The translations under genes were made by a program, and so were the position numbers. Shown here piece after piece: positions 1 to 7,540 of a stretch of DNA of 15,314 nt; positions within the stretch are counted from its first letter, which is position 1, and each line of letters starts with the position of its first letter. The notes below the pieces were generated by a model. The model saw only the letters and a program-made list of their open reading frames with translations, searched no databases and was not told the DNA's origin. This stretch comes from Bacillota bacterium (lineage in GTDB: Bacteria > Bacillota > Clostridia > Lachnospirales > Lachnospiraceae): NCBI GenBank assembly GCA_023399455.1, contig JAEWPN010000205.1, positions 1-15,314 of the forward strand, in the 5' to 3' direction.

Positions 1-24
1 TAGAACTTCTTATATATTGGAATT

Positions 25-86
25 CGGAGCAGGAGTCTTTTTGTTTTGAGCATATTGACTTGAGACGTTTGCAAAAGGACCTTTTG
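25..86 (+). repeat. Short palindromic intergenic element, copy 1
   Basis: This stretch has a 13-base block CGGAGCAGGAGTC (25-37), a 33-base AT-rich spacer, and the palindrome CAAAAGG-A-CCTTTTG (72-86) preceded by G. The same two blocks in the same order occur on the minus strand at 9514-9554, there with a 10-base spacer. Two related copies in 15 kb, both in non-coding DNA, suggest a dispersed family, but the family itself cannot be checked here. No T-run follows the palindrome, so it is not a standard intrinsic terminator. It lies upstream of the promoter at 246-274, so it should not be in the leader transcribed from that promoter. Confidence 0.5.
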
Positions 87-97
87 ACACCCTAATC

Positions 98-220
98 CTT
101 ATAGGAAAGTACGTCCTATAAGATAAAAGCCTTTCGGGCAGGATGCGCAGCTGCGCGCGGAACAAAAGCTGTACTGTCGAAGTATTGGGCCGCGTGAGTA
201 TGCGAAGCACACTTTTGTTC
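98..220. other. Dyad-rich non-coding region upstream of the importer operon
   Basis: Three perfect inverted repeats follow one another: CTTATAGGA (98-106) with TCCTATAAG (114-122) around a 7-base loop; the 12-bp palindrome GCGCAGCTGCGC (145-156); and GAACAAAAG (160-168) with CTTTTGTTC (212-220), enclosing 43 bases. The 60-codon-scale reading frame on the minus strand here has no ribosome-binding site and is probably not a gene. The region could be a structured RNA, a REP/MITE-like element or the tail of a gene outside the window. Together with the element at 25-86 it accounts for most of the 355 bases before the first gene. Confidence 0.45.
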
Positions 221-245
221 TCTTATAGTTATACAGGCTGTTCGA

Positions 246-274
246 TTGACTGTCTCTTTATATTCACGTATAAT
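246..274 (+). promoter_or_regulatory. Sigma-A-type promoter for the importer operon
   Basis: TTGACT (246-251) and a perfect TATAAT (269-274) are separated by exactly 17 bases. Transcription would start near 281, giving a leader of about 75 bases before the first ATG. This is the strongest promoter match in the window. Confidence 0.8.
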
Positions 275-355
275 AGCACATGTATGTTATTTCATGAAAA
301 AATGTTTGTTACAGAAGTAGATTTGGATAATTAATTTATTTTTACGGAGGAAGAG

Positions 356-1951
356 ATGAAAAAACTATTTGTGTTAGCATCATGTCTGATGTTGTTCGCT
401 TCTTTGACAGGCTGTAGTAAGCAGACGGAGAATTACGATATATCCGGATTAAATAATAATCAGGATAATCCCAAGGATTCGGTCGTTATAGTCATGGGCG
501 TCACTTCGGAGCCGGAAGCCGGATTCGATCCTGCATATGGATGGGGGGCGGGTGAGCATGTGCATGAACCATTGATTCAAAGCACATTGACCGTTACCAC
601 TAACGATCTGCAGATTGCTTATGATTTGGCGGAGGATATTTCCGTAAGCGGTGACGGACTGCTGTGGACTGTGAAAATCAGGGAGGACGTTTTTTTTACA
701 GATGGGGAAAAGTTGACGGCCGAGGACGTGGCATTTACATATAATACCGTTAAAGAGGAGAGTTCCGTTAATGATTTTACGATGCTTGACAGAGCCGAGG
801 CCACAGACGATTACACGGTAGAGTTTTGCATGTCCAGGCCCTATTCCATATGGCCCTATACAATGGCTACAGTAGGTATCGTTCCCGCACATGCATATGG
901 ACCGGATTATGGCAGTAATCCTATAGGTTCCGGGCGGTATATGCTGAAGCAGTGGGACAGGGGGCAGCAAGTCATCCTGGAAGCTAACCCGGATTATTAC
1001 GGCGCTGAAATTCTTATGAAAAAGGTAACGATAGTATTTATGGAGGAGGAAGCTGCTTTTGCGGCGGTCAAAGCCGGACAGGTGGATTTGGCCTATACCG
1101 CGGCTTCTTATTCAGACCAGACGGTAGACGGTTATGAATTGCTTCGCTTTGAAAGTGTGGATAACCGTGGCTTTAATTTACCGGCGATTCCGTCAGACGG
1201 AGGGATAGGAAATGATGTTACAAGCGATATTGCTGTTAGAAAGGCTATTAACATAGGTATCGACCGCCAAAAGATGATCGATAATGTGCTGAACGGATAT
1301 GGGACGCCCGCGTATAGCGTATGTGATAAAATGCCGTGGTTCAATGCCGGCACAGCGGTGGAATATGATTTGGGCCAAGCGGTCTCAATATTGGAGGCGG
1401 CCGGTTGGATTGCGGGAGAGGACGGCATCCGTTCCAAGGACGGCCTTAAGGCCCAGATAAATCTCCTTTATCCGGCAAGTGATTCGGTCAGGCAGGCTTT
1501 GGCCGCAGAGGCGGCAAATCAGATGAAAGCACTGGGGATTGTCGTGACAATTGAGGGCGTAGGATGGGATGTGGCTTATGACAGAGCTCAAGGCGAGCCT
1601 ATGACATGGGGCTGGGGCGCTCATACGCCTATGGAGTTTTATAATATTTATCATACCATGTCTGAGACGGGCCTGGCCGAGTATTCTCCTTATTCCAACG
1701 AGACGGCAGACTCCTATATGGATCAGGCGCTGGCTTGTGAGAATATGGAGGAGTCGTACGAACTGTGGCAGAAAGCGCAGTGGGACGGAAGTACAGGTAC
1801 TGCGGAGGATGTACCGTGGGTGTGGCTTGTAAATATAGACCATCTTTATTGGGCGAAGGAAAATCTTCAGGTCGCGAAACAGAAGATTCATCCCCATGGG
1901 CACGGCTGGTCGATTGTAAATAATGTAGACCGGTGGAGCTTTGAACAATAA
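356..1951 (+). CDS. ABC importer substrate-binding lipoprotein, nickel/peptide class (SBP family 5)
   Basis: This 531-residue protein should capture the ligand outside the membrane and deliver it to the permeases encoded next. Residues 1-20 form a lipoprotein signal: Lys-Lys, a hydrophobic stretch, then the lipobox LTGC with Cys20 as the lipid anchor. The motif DGEKLTAEDVAFTYN near residues 120-135 is typical of SBP family 5 (OppA/DppA/NikA), and the length fits that family. The early GFDPAYGWG block resembles the NikA-like subgroup. Histidines cluster at 68 and 70 (GEHVHEP), 423 (GAHTP) and 512, 514, 516 (HPHGHGW), which would suit a metal or metal-chelate ligand; this is inference, and peptides or opines remain possible. 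The ATG at 356 follows GGAGG (346-350) at good spacing. It is the first gene of a five-gene operon driven from the promoter at 246-274. Confidence 0.88.
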   Translation: MKKLFVLASCLMLFASLTGCSKQTENYDISGLNNNQDNPKDSVVIVMGVTSEPEAGFDPAYGWGAGEHVHEPLIQSTLTVTTNDLQIAYDLAEDISVSGDGLLWTVKIREDVFFTDGEKLTAEDVAFTYNTVKEESSVNDFTMLDRAEATDDYTVEFCMSRPYSIWPYTMATVGIVPAHAYGPDYGSNPIGSGRYMLKQWDRGQQVILEANPDYYGAEILMKKVTIVFMEEEAAFAAVKAGQVDLAYTAASYSDQTVDGYELLRFESVDNRGFNLPAIPSDGGIGNDVTSDIAVRKAINIGIDRQKMIDNVLNGYGTPAYSVCDKMPWFNAGTAVEYDLGQAVSILEAAGWIAGEDGIRSKDGLKAQINLLYPASDSVRQALAAEAANQMKALGIVVTIEGVGWDVAYDRAQGEPMTWGWGAHTPMEFYNIYHTMSETGLAEYSPYSNETADSYMDQALACENMEESYELWQKAQWDGSTGTAEDVPWVWLVNIDHLYWAKENLQVAKQKIHPHGHGWSIVNNVDRWSFEQ

Positions 1952-1952
1952 G

Positions 1953-2942
1953 ATGAAAAAGTGGGTTTGGCATATTTTTAAAAAATTTATACGGATGCTT
2001 TTATTGCTGTTGTTTGTGAGCATTGGAGCATTTCTTCTGGTATCTTTGTCCCCGGTAGATCCACTTCAGGCCAATGTCGGACAGACGGCTCTAGGTGCAC
2101 TCAGTCAGGAACAAGTCATTAAGCTGGAAACGTATTGGGGAGTAAACGAGCCTCCCCTTGAGCGTTATCTGGCATGGGTAGGCGACTTTCTGCGGGGTGA
2201 TATGGGTGTTTCCCTTTTGTATAGGCAGAGCGTCTCATCTGTAATCGTGCAAAAGCTGTTAAATTCTCTATTGCTCATGATTTTCGCATGGACGATTTCC
2301 GGGGGCTTAGGCTTTGTGCTTGGAATTATGTCCGGGATGAACAGAGGGAGGATGATTGATAAGATCATTAAGGGCTATGCCCTGCTGACGGCAAGTACCC
2401 CAGCCTTTTGGCTCGCCCTCATATTTTTACTCCTGTTTTCGGTCTGGCTTAAGCTGTTTCCCATAGGCCTGAGCGTTCCTATGGGAATGGATGCTGCGGC
2501 AGTGGGGATTTCGGATAGACTGTGGCATGCTGCCCTTCCGGCACTTACGCTGAGTGTTACCGGCATATCGAATATTATCCTTCATACGAGAGAAAAAATA
2601 ATCGATGTGATGGAGAGCGAGTATGTGCTCTTTGCTGTTGCCCGGGGCGAAAGGAAGTGGGAGATATTTAAGAACCATGGTTTTCGCAATGTTCTTTTGC
2701 CCGCCATTACGCTGCAATTTGCCTCTGTCAGTGAAATTTTCGGAGGGTCGATTCTGGTGGAGCAGGTTTTCTCCTATCCGGGGCTTGGTCAGGCAGCGGT
2801 AACAGCGGGGGTGGGAGGTGACATTCCGCTGCTTCTTGGAATCGCAGTTATCAGTGCAGCCATCGTGTTTGCGGGAAATTTTATTGCGGACATCCTTTAT
2901 GGAGTAATTGACCCCCGAATGAGAAGGGGGGTAAGGCAATGA
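1953..2942 (+). CDS. ABC importer permease, NikB/DppB-like
   Basis: This is the first membrane subunit (329 residues from this ATG) of the nickel/peptide-type importer. A signal-anchor-like helix at about residues 10-32 is followed by a soluble stretch and several further membrane helices. The EAA coupling loop at about 223-250 (EYVLFAVARGERKWEIF, then FRNVLLPA) contacts the ATPases. The C-terminal IDPRMRRG is characteristic of NikB/DppB. The frame is also open from a TTG at 1941, overlapping the binding-protein stop, but GGTGGAG (1932-1938) would then lie only 2 bases away. The ATG at 1953 is preferred, although its spacing of 14 bases is long. The start is one base past the previous stop codon, so translational coupling is likely. 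It overlaps the next permease by 4 bp. Confidence 0.88.
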   Translation: MKKWVWHIFKKFIRMLLLLLFVSIGAFLLVSLSPVDPLQANVGQTALGALSQEQVIKLETYWGVNEPPLERYLAWVGDFLRGDMGVSLLYRQSVSSVIVQKLLNSLLLMIFAWTISGGLGFVLGIMSGMNRGRMIDKIIKGYALLTASTPAFWLALIFLLLFSVWLKLFPIGLSVPMGMDAAAVGISDRLWHAALPALTLSVTGISNIILHTREKIIDVMESEYVLFAVARGERKWEIFKNHGFRNVLLPAITLQFASVSEIFGGSILVEQVFSYPGLGQAAVTAGVGGDIPLLLGIAVISAAIVFAGNFIADILYGVIDPRMRRGVRQ

Positions 2943-3760
2943 GGTTTCATAGACGAAAGGTCGTAGTTCTGCTGCTCGCACTTGCGGCATCATTTCTTTT
3001 TTTTATTCTCATCATGGGGTTTTTATATGGGGACGCTGCTATGGAAACCGATTTTGCACGTAAAAATCAGCCTCCATCTTTTAGATATCCTTTCGGTACA
3101 GATTGGATGGGGCGGGATATGTTCGCCCGTACTGCGGCAGGACTTTCCATGAGTATACGAATTGGTCTGTTTACGGCGACGGTAAGTGCAGTAACCGCTT
3201 TTGTACTGGGCTCTGCGGCGGCGGTCATGGGAAAAGCAGCGGATGCGATTATCGGGTGGCTTATCGACCTTATGATGGGGATTCCGCATATTCTTTTGCT
3301 CATTCTCATTTCTTTTGCCTGCGGAAAAGGAGTTCGAGGAGTAGTGATCGGAGTATTATGTACTCACTGGATGTCCTTGGCCAGAGTAATACGCGGAGAG
3401 GTGCTGCAGCTTAAACAAAGCGGTTATGTGCAGACTGCGGCCAAACTGGGAACCGGCAGGAGTAAAATAATAACCATGCATATGCTTCCGCACCTGATCC
3501 CTCAATTTATGACAGGCTTAATCTTATTGTTTCCTCACGCCATATTGCATGAAGCCGGCATCACCTTTTTGGGCTTTGGCCTGCCTCCGGAACAGCCCGC
3601 AATCGGAGTCATTCTTTCGGAGAGCATTCGCTATCTGCTTACGGGGAGCTGGTGGCTTGCGTTTTTTCCGGGCGTTTCTTTGGTGTTAGTGGTTATTTTA
3701 TTCGATTATATCGGCAGTATGGCAAGACGGCTTCTTGACCCGGCAAGCGTACATGAATGA
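2939..3760 (+). CDS. ABC importer permease, NikC/DppC-like
   Basis: This is the second membrane subunit (273 residues) of the importer. It has the NikC/DppC layout: an N-terminal helix at about residues 7-28, the conserved block YPFGTDWMGRDMFAR near 50-65, then a bundle of membrane helices. The EAA loop is at about 160-187 (GYVQTAAKLGTGRSKI, then MLPHLIP), and the late motif EAGITFLGFGLPP is typical of this family. The N-terminal segment is short compared with many DppC proteins. It starts in an ATGA overlap with the previous stop codon, so the two permeases are probably translated in a coupled way and form a heterodimer. Confidence 0.9.
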   Translation: MRFHRRKVVVLLLALAASFLFFILIMGFLYGDAAMETDFARKNQPPSFRYPFGTDWMGRDMFARTAAGLSMSIRIGLFTATVSAVTAFVLGSAAAVMGKAADAIIGWLIDLMMGIPHILLLILISFACGKGVRGVVIGVLCTHWMSLARVIRGEVLQLKQSGYVQTAAKLGTGRSKIITMHMLPHLIPQFMTGLILLFPHAILHEAGITFLGFGLPPEQPAIGVILSESIRYLLTGSWWLAFFPGVSLVLVVILFDYIGSMARRLLDPASVHE

Positions 3761-3771
3761 GGAGGGAGAAG

Positions 3772-4569
3772 ATGGAGAGAATACCGGTTCTTAATGTGGA
3801 GAATTTGTCTGTTTCATTTTCACAATACATGGGAGTGTTTAGAAAAAAGCAAATACAAACGATAAAGGATTTAAACGTCAGACTCTATCAGGGAGAAATC
3901 GTAGCAGTGGTGGGTGCCAGCGGAAGCGGTAAAAGCCTGCTCGCTCACGCCATTTTAGGGATATTGCCATATAACGCCTCTATGGGAGGCAGGATAAGCT
4001 ACTGTGGAGAGCTCCTGACACAAGAGCGAGCGGAGAAGCTTCGCGGGAAGGAAATTGCTTTGGTGCCGCAAAACGTATCCTATTTGGACCCGCTGATGAG
4101 GGTGGGGCCTCAGATACGCAAAAATGCCAAAGATAAGCTTTCAAAAGAAAGGACTCTTAATACTTTGAAGCGCTACGGATTGGCAGAGGAGACGGAAAGA
4201 CTCTATCCCTTCGAGCTTTCCGGCGGCATGGCGCGAAGAGTTCTGATTTCTACAGCGGTACAGGAAAGGCCGAAGCTGGTAATTGCGGACGAGCCTACGC
4301 CCGGACTGGATGCCGCGTCGGCAAAACGCGTGATGGGACACTTTCGGGAAATTGCTGATGATAATGCGGCAGTGCTGCTCATCACTCATGACTTGGAGCT
4401 GGCAATAGAGACGGCCGACCGGATAGTAGTATTTTATGCGGGAACGACCTTGGAGGAAGTGCGGGCTTCGGATTTTGCGGAGGGGTCTAAACTATATCAC
4501 CCTTATACAAGGGCACTGTGGCAGGCGATGCCCCGGAATGGAATGCATGTAGAGGAGGCAAAATTATGA
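3772..4569 (+). CDS. ABC importer ATP-binding protein, NikD/DppD-like
   Basis: This is the first of two cytoplasmic ATPases (265 residues) that power the importer. Walker A is GASGSGKS (48-55), the Q-loop is VPQNVSYLDP, the signature is LSGGM (149-153), Walker B is LVIADE (about 169-174) followed by PTPGLD, and the H-loop histidine is His206 (ITHD). All nucleotide-site residues are present. The signature continues ARRV rather than the more usual QQRV/RQRV. An in-frame ATG at 3757 overlaps the permease stop, but GGAGG (3761-3765) sits 6 bases before the ATG at 3772, so that start was chosen. The C-terminal end YHPYTRALWQAMPRNG is the typical oligopeptide-transporter tail. It overlaps the next gene by 4 bp. 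Confidence 0.9.
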   Translation: MERIPVLNVENLSVSFSQYMGVFRKKQIQTIKDLNVRLYQGEIVAVVGASGSGKSLLAHAILGILPYNASMGGRISYCGELLTQERAEKLRGKEIALVPQNVSYLDPLMRVGPQIRKNAKDKLSKERTLNTLKRYGLAEETERLYPFELSGGMARRVLISTAVQERPKLVIADEPTPGLDAASAKRVMGHFREIADDNAAVLLITHDLELAIETADRIVVFYAGTTLEEVRASDFAEGSKLYHPYTRALWQAMPRNGMHVEEAKL

Positions 4570-5177
4570 TACTAAAGGGAGAGGAGCTGTCATTTTGCTA
4601 TCAGGATGGCGGAAGACAGATATTGAACCGCGTTTCCCTTTCGATAGAAAGCGGCGAAATCGTAGGGCTGTGTGCGCCCAGCGGTTTCGGGAAGACTACG
4701 CTGTGTAAAATTCTTGGAGGATACGTAGAACCAGATTTTGGAACTGTCACCTTGGACGGAAGGCCGGTTCAGGATTATCGGAGCTATTGCCCGGTGCAGA
4801 TGATCTGGCAGCATCCCGAACTCGTGATCAACCCACGGCTTAAAATGTCTCAGGTGCTTGCCGAGGCCGGAGCTATCGATGAGTGTGTGATAGAGAAGCT
4901 TGGCATTGAAACGGAGTGGATGAACCGTTATCCCATAGAGCTTTCAGGCGGAGAACTTCAACGCTTCTGCATCGCACGGGCACTGGGGACCGGGACAAGA
5001 TTTCTCCTCGCTGATGAGATCACTACGATGCTGGACTTGATTATGCAGGCTAAGATATGGAATTTTCTAAAGGAGGAGAGTGCGGAACGAAATATTGGAA
5101 TGCTGGTCGTAAGTCATTCGGATGAGCTTTTGGATAGGCTCTGTTCGCGGAGGATAGATATGCAGCTTCTTTCCTGA
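4566..5177 (+). CDS. ABC importer ATP-binding protein, NikE/DppF-like, short form
   Basis: This is the second ATPase of the importer (203 residues). Walker A is APSGFGKTT (37-45), the Q-loop is MIWQHPELVINP, the signature is LSGGE (126-130), Walker B is FLLADE (146-151) followed by ITTMLD, and the H-loop histidine is His184 (VSHSDE). The catalytic core is complete. However, NikE/DppF proteins usually run to about 260 residues or more and carry a C-terminal oligopeptide-transporter extension, which is absent: the protein ends about 19 residues after the H-loop. The frame is open upstream, but GAGGAGG (4552-4558) lies 7 bases before the ATG at 4566, which overlaps the previous stop as ATGA. It is the last gene of the operon, and its stop is 2 bp from the stop of the opposing cyclase gene. 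Confidence 0.88.
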   Translation: MILKGEELSFCYQDGGRQILNRVSLSIESGEIVGLCAPSGFGKTTLCKILGGYVEPDFGTVTLDGRPVQDYRSYCPVQMIWQHPELVINPRLKMSQVLAEAGAIDECVIEKLGIETEWMNRYPIELSGGELQRFCIARALGTGTRFLLADEITTMLDLIMQAKIWNFLKEESAERNIGMLVVSHSDELLDRLCSRRIDMQLLS

Positions 5178-5179
5178 AT

Positions 5180-6268
5180 TTAAACTCTTTTCGCGCTGCT
5201 AAATGTATTTTTGCCGGCACATTTGGCGCGGTAAAGGGCAGCATCCGCTTGCTGTATAAGTTTCTTTTCATTCGATGTAGTATCCGGATAAGAAGAAATT
5301 CCAATAGAGACGGTTACTTTATAACTTTCGCCAGATTCTAATTTATGGCGGTATTCCTCCGTGTTTTTCTGAATACGTTTTGTTATTTCCTTTGCTTCGA
5401 GTAAGTCACAATCTACCAGTATGACCATAAACTCGTCTCCCCCTCTGCGGGATACAATATCAAAGCTCCTGCAAGTTTCAAGTAAGATGTTTCCGACAAT
5501 TTTTAATACTTTGTCCCCCTCAGTGTGTCCATAAATATCATTAATTGTTTTAAAATTATCGATATCAATAAACAAAATAGAAAGTTTTTTATTCTGTTCT
5601 TTTGCTTTTTTTATGGATTTGTTTAAGGATTCGTCCAGTTGCCTGAAATTAAACAGACCGGTCAAATAATCCTTTTTTGATTCTTCATATGCTTTTTCGT
5701 ATGCGATATCTTCTGTTAAAAAAGAATTTATAAGATGAAAAAGCCCTATACTCAATAAGATCACACCTACAAAATATGAGATAACAACAGTCCCATACAT
5801 ATCACAGTCTAAGGTTAAAGTAAAACTGATATTGCCTACGATTAATATAAGAATATTTGTATAAATCCATTTATAAGACATTTTGGTTTGTATTTTCGAT
5901 ATTAGAATACACCAGATTGTTATGATAAGAACTACAATTGCCGCAGTAACCGACGTAAAATTAAGACCAAAATATGCTATCCGGAAAAAATTAATAACAC
6001 AGGCTGAAGTCAATGCTGAAATAGCGGAAGAATATAGAGCCATAAGTACAATGGGCAATAACCTAAAATCTATGATTTGCGTAGGTGTAACATGTACGCT
6101 ATAAATCATCAGAACAATTCCTAAAAAGCCTGCCAAAATACCTACTATAAATTTAGAAATTATTTTATCGAGTAAATAACTTAATTTTTTGACTAAAATA
6201 TTACTGATAGATACTGATGCGATCAGTATCGTTGCATTAACAAATAAATCGCTAATTATTTGAATCAT
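5180..6268 (-). CDS. Membrane diguanylate cyclase (5TM-LYT sensor plus GGDEF)
   Basis: This 362-residue protein should make cyclic di-GMP from two GTP. The N-terminal half (about residues 1-185) is a set of membrane helices with the 5TM-5TMR_LYT look, including GILAGFLGIVLMIYS and FRLLPIVLMALYSS. A linker leads into the GGDEF domain (about 199-360), which begins DYLTGLFN. The metal-binding region is FIDIDNFK (233-240) and the active loop is an intact GGDEF at 276-280, so it should be active. An inhibitory I-site RSFD (267-270) lies five residues before it. The frame is open for 24 more codons upstream, but GAGAGG lies 6 bases before the chosen ATG at 6268. The coding DNA looks AT-richer than the importer operon. 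It converges on that operon with a 2-bp gap and no visible terminator. Confidence 0.9.
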   Translation of the reverse strand: MIQIISDLFVNATILIASVSISNILVKKLSYLLDKIISKFIVGILAGFLGIVLMIYSVHVTPTQIIDFRLLPIVLMALYSSAISALTSACVINFFRIAYFGLNFTSVTAAIVVLIITIWCILISKIQTKMSYKWIYTNILILIVGNISFTLTLDCDMYGTVVISYFVGVILLSIGLFHLINSFLTEDIAYEKAYEESKKDYLTGLFNFRQLDESLNKSIKKAKEQNKKLSILFIDIDNFKTINDIYGHTEGDKVLKIVGNILLETCRSFDIVSRRGGDEFMVILVDCDLLEAKEITKRIQKNTEEYRHKLESGESYKVTVSIGISSYPDTTSNEKKLIQQADAALYRAKCAGKNTFSSAKRV

Positions 6269-6375
6269 TTTAACCTCTCGTTTACACAAACTTTCATGCA
6301 GATGACGTATTACCTTAATTATAGAAGTGATATCAAACAATAATATAACAAATTGTGTAGAATAAAGCTAGTTAA

Positions 6376-6403
6376 ATAATATTATGCCTAAGTCGCCGGA
6401 CAA
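6376..6403 (-). promoter_or_regulatory. Candidate promoter for the diguanylate cyclase gene
   Basis: Read on the minus strand, TTGTCC (6398-6403) and TATTAT (6376-6381) are 16 bases apart, about 110 bases before the start codon. A perfect TATAAT also lies closer, at 6318-6323, but without a good -35 box. Either could serve. Confidence 0.35.
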
Positions 6404-6411
6404 AAAATTCA

Positions 6412-6450
6412 TTACCATGCAGAAGTATGACATGCTATAATGGATAGCAT
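6412..6450 (+). promoter_or_regulatory. Promoter with overlapping dyad operator for pirin/transporter
   Basis: TTACCA (6412-6417) and a perfect TATAAT (6436-6441) are 18 bases apart, with a TG extended -10 at 6433-6434. The -10 box lies inside the inverted repeat ATGCTAT (6432-6438), five bases, ATAGCAT (6444-6450). A protein bound there would block the promoter, so it is a candidate repressor operator. The start codon follows at 6511 after AAGGAG (6495-6500). Confidence 0.6.
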
Positions 6451-6510
6451 AAGAGCATAAATTAGTTTCATGATATCATTTACTCCAAAAACAAAAGGAG
6501 CTGGATAGTT

Positions 6511-7536
6511 ATGGAGAATAAAATCATTAGTACCGGAAAACTTGGATTTCAAATGCAGGTAAAAAATCCTTTTATTGCGTGTATGCACCACCAGGATGCT
6601 TTCCCCATGGGTAACGATCAGATGGAACCCATAGTGCCCAGTAAAGAGAAACCTGCGGGAGGGGAATTCGATCACGATGCTCCATGGCGCATGTATTACG
6701 GAGATACTGTTCCCGGATTTCCGGTACATCCTCATCGTGGATTTGAAACAGTAACGGTAGTATTAGAAGGATTTGTCGATCATGCCGACGGCCTTGGTGC
6801 CATGGGGCGTTATGGAAACGGTGATGTTCAGTGGATGACGGCAGGTGCAGGACTCCAGCATTCTGAAATGTTTCCTCTTTTGTCCAAGACTCAGCCCAAT
6901 CCTATGGAACTGTTCCAAATTTGGATCAACCTTCCTGCAAAAAGTAAGTTTGTACCTCCTCATTATAAAATGTTGTGGGATGAAGAAATTCCTGTAATCC
7001 TTCATACCGACGACAAGGGGGGAAACACGCACATCCGCCTGATTTCGGGACAGTACGGACAGACAGAGAGTCCTGAGCCCAACCCGGATTCATGGGCCGG
7101 AGATAGAAATAACCATGTTGGAATCTGGCTCATAACTATGGAACCTGGGGCAGAATTCGTTATTCCAGGCATTTCATCTACCTTGAGCAGAATGCTGTAT
7201 TATTATGCAGGCAATACAATCCAGATTGAATCAACCCCTCTTTCTTCCGGTTATTTTTCCGAACTGGCCGGCGGAAAAAGCATTCTTCTGAAAAATGGAG
7301 AAAAAACAAGCAAACTATTGCTTTTAGAGGGTGAACCTATTCAGGAACCGGTAGCTGCTTACGGCCCGTTTGTAATGAATACTCAGGAAGAAATCATACA
7401 GGCTTATGACGATTATCACAAGACCCAGTTCGGCGGATGGCCATGGCCACAGGATGGCCCTGTGTCTCCAAGAGAAAAAGGAAGATTTGCCCTTTATGAG
7501 AATGGGAGGGAAGAAACACCTCCACAAAAGGAATAG
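6511..7536 (+). CDS. Pirin family protein (metal-binding bicupin)
   Basis: This is a 341-residue cytoplasmic protein of the pirin (YhhW-like) family. Family members bind a metal, often iron, and some act as quercetin 2,3-dioxygenases or as modulators of other proteins; the role here is unknown. The N-terminal cupin keeps all four expected ligands: His73 and His75 in HPHRGFET (73-80), His117 and Glu119 in LQHSEMFP. The conserved block GDVQWMTAGAGLQHSE is present. The C-terminal half contains the second cupin. The length is greater than the roughly 230-290 residues of many pirins, with an extra N-terminal stretch and a tail of about 50 residues. ATG 6511 is 10 bases after AAGGAG. The transporter gene follows after 4 bases, so the pair is cotranscribed. 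Confidence 0.9.
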   Translation: MENKIISTGKLGFQMQVKNPFIACMHHQDAFPMGNDQMEPIVPSKEKPAGGEFDHDAPWRMYYGDTVPGFPVHPHRGFETVTVVLEGFVDHADGLGAMGRYGNGDVQWMTAGAGLQHSEMFPLLSKTQPNPMELFQIWINLPAKSKFVPPHYKMLWDEEIPVILHTDDKGGNTHIRLISGQYGQTESPEPNPDSWAGDRNNHVGIWLITMEPGAEFVIPGISSTLSRMLYYYAGNTIQIESTPLSSGYFSELAGGKSILLKNGEKTSKLLLLEGEPIQEPVAAYGPFVMNTQEEIIQAYDDYHKTQFGGWPWPQDGPVSPREKGRFALYENGREETPPQKE

Positions 7537-7540
7537 TTAA

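Noticed and set aside
72..86. Palindrome CAAAAGG-A-CCTTTTG as an intrinsic terminator
   Set aside because: No T-run follows on either strand and the stem is short.
10..210. 66-codon open frame on the minus strand before the importer operon
   Set aside because: No ribosome-binding site precedes its ATG and it runs through several inverted repeats; it is better explained as non-coding repeat-like DNA.
449..970. 173-codon minus-strand frame within the binding-protein gene
   Set aside because: It is antisense to a clearly coding gene, has no recognisable domain and no supporting ribosome-binding site.
1385..2023. 212-codon minus-strand frame across the binding-protein/permease junction
   Set aside because: It is a shadow of two well-supported genes, with no family resemblance.
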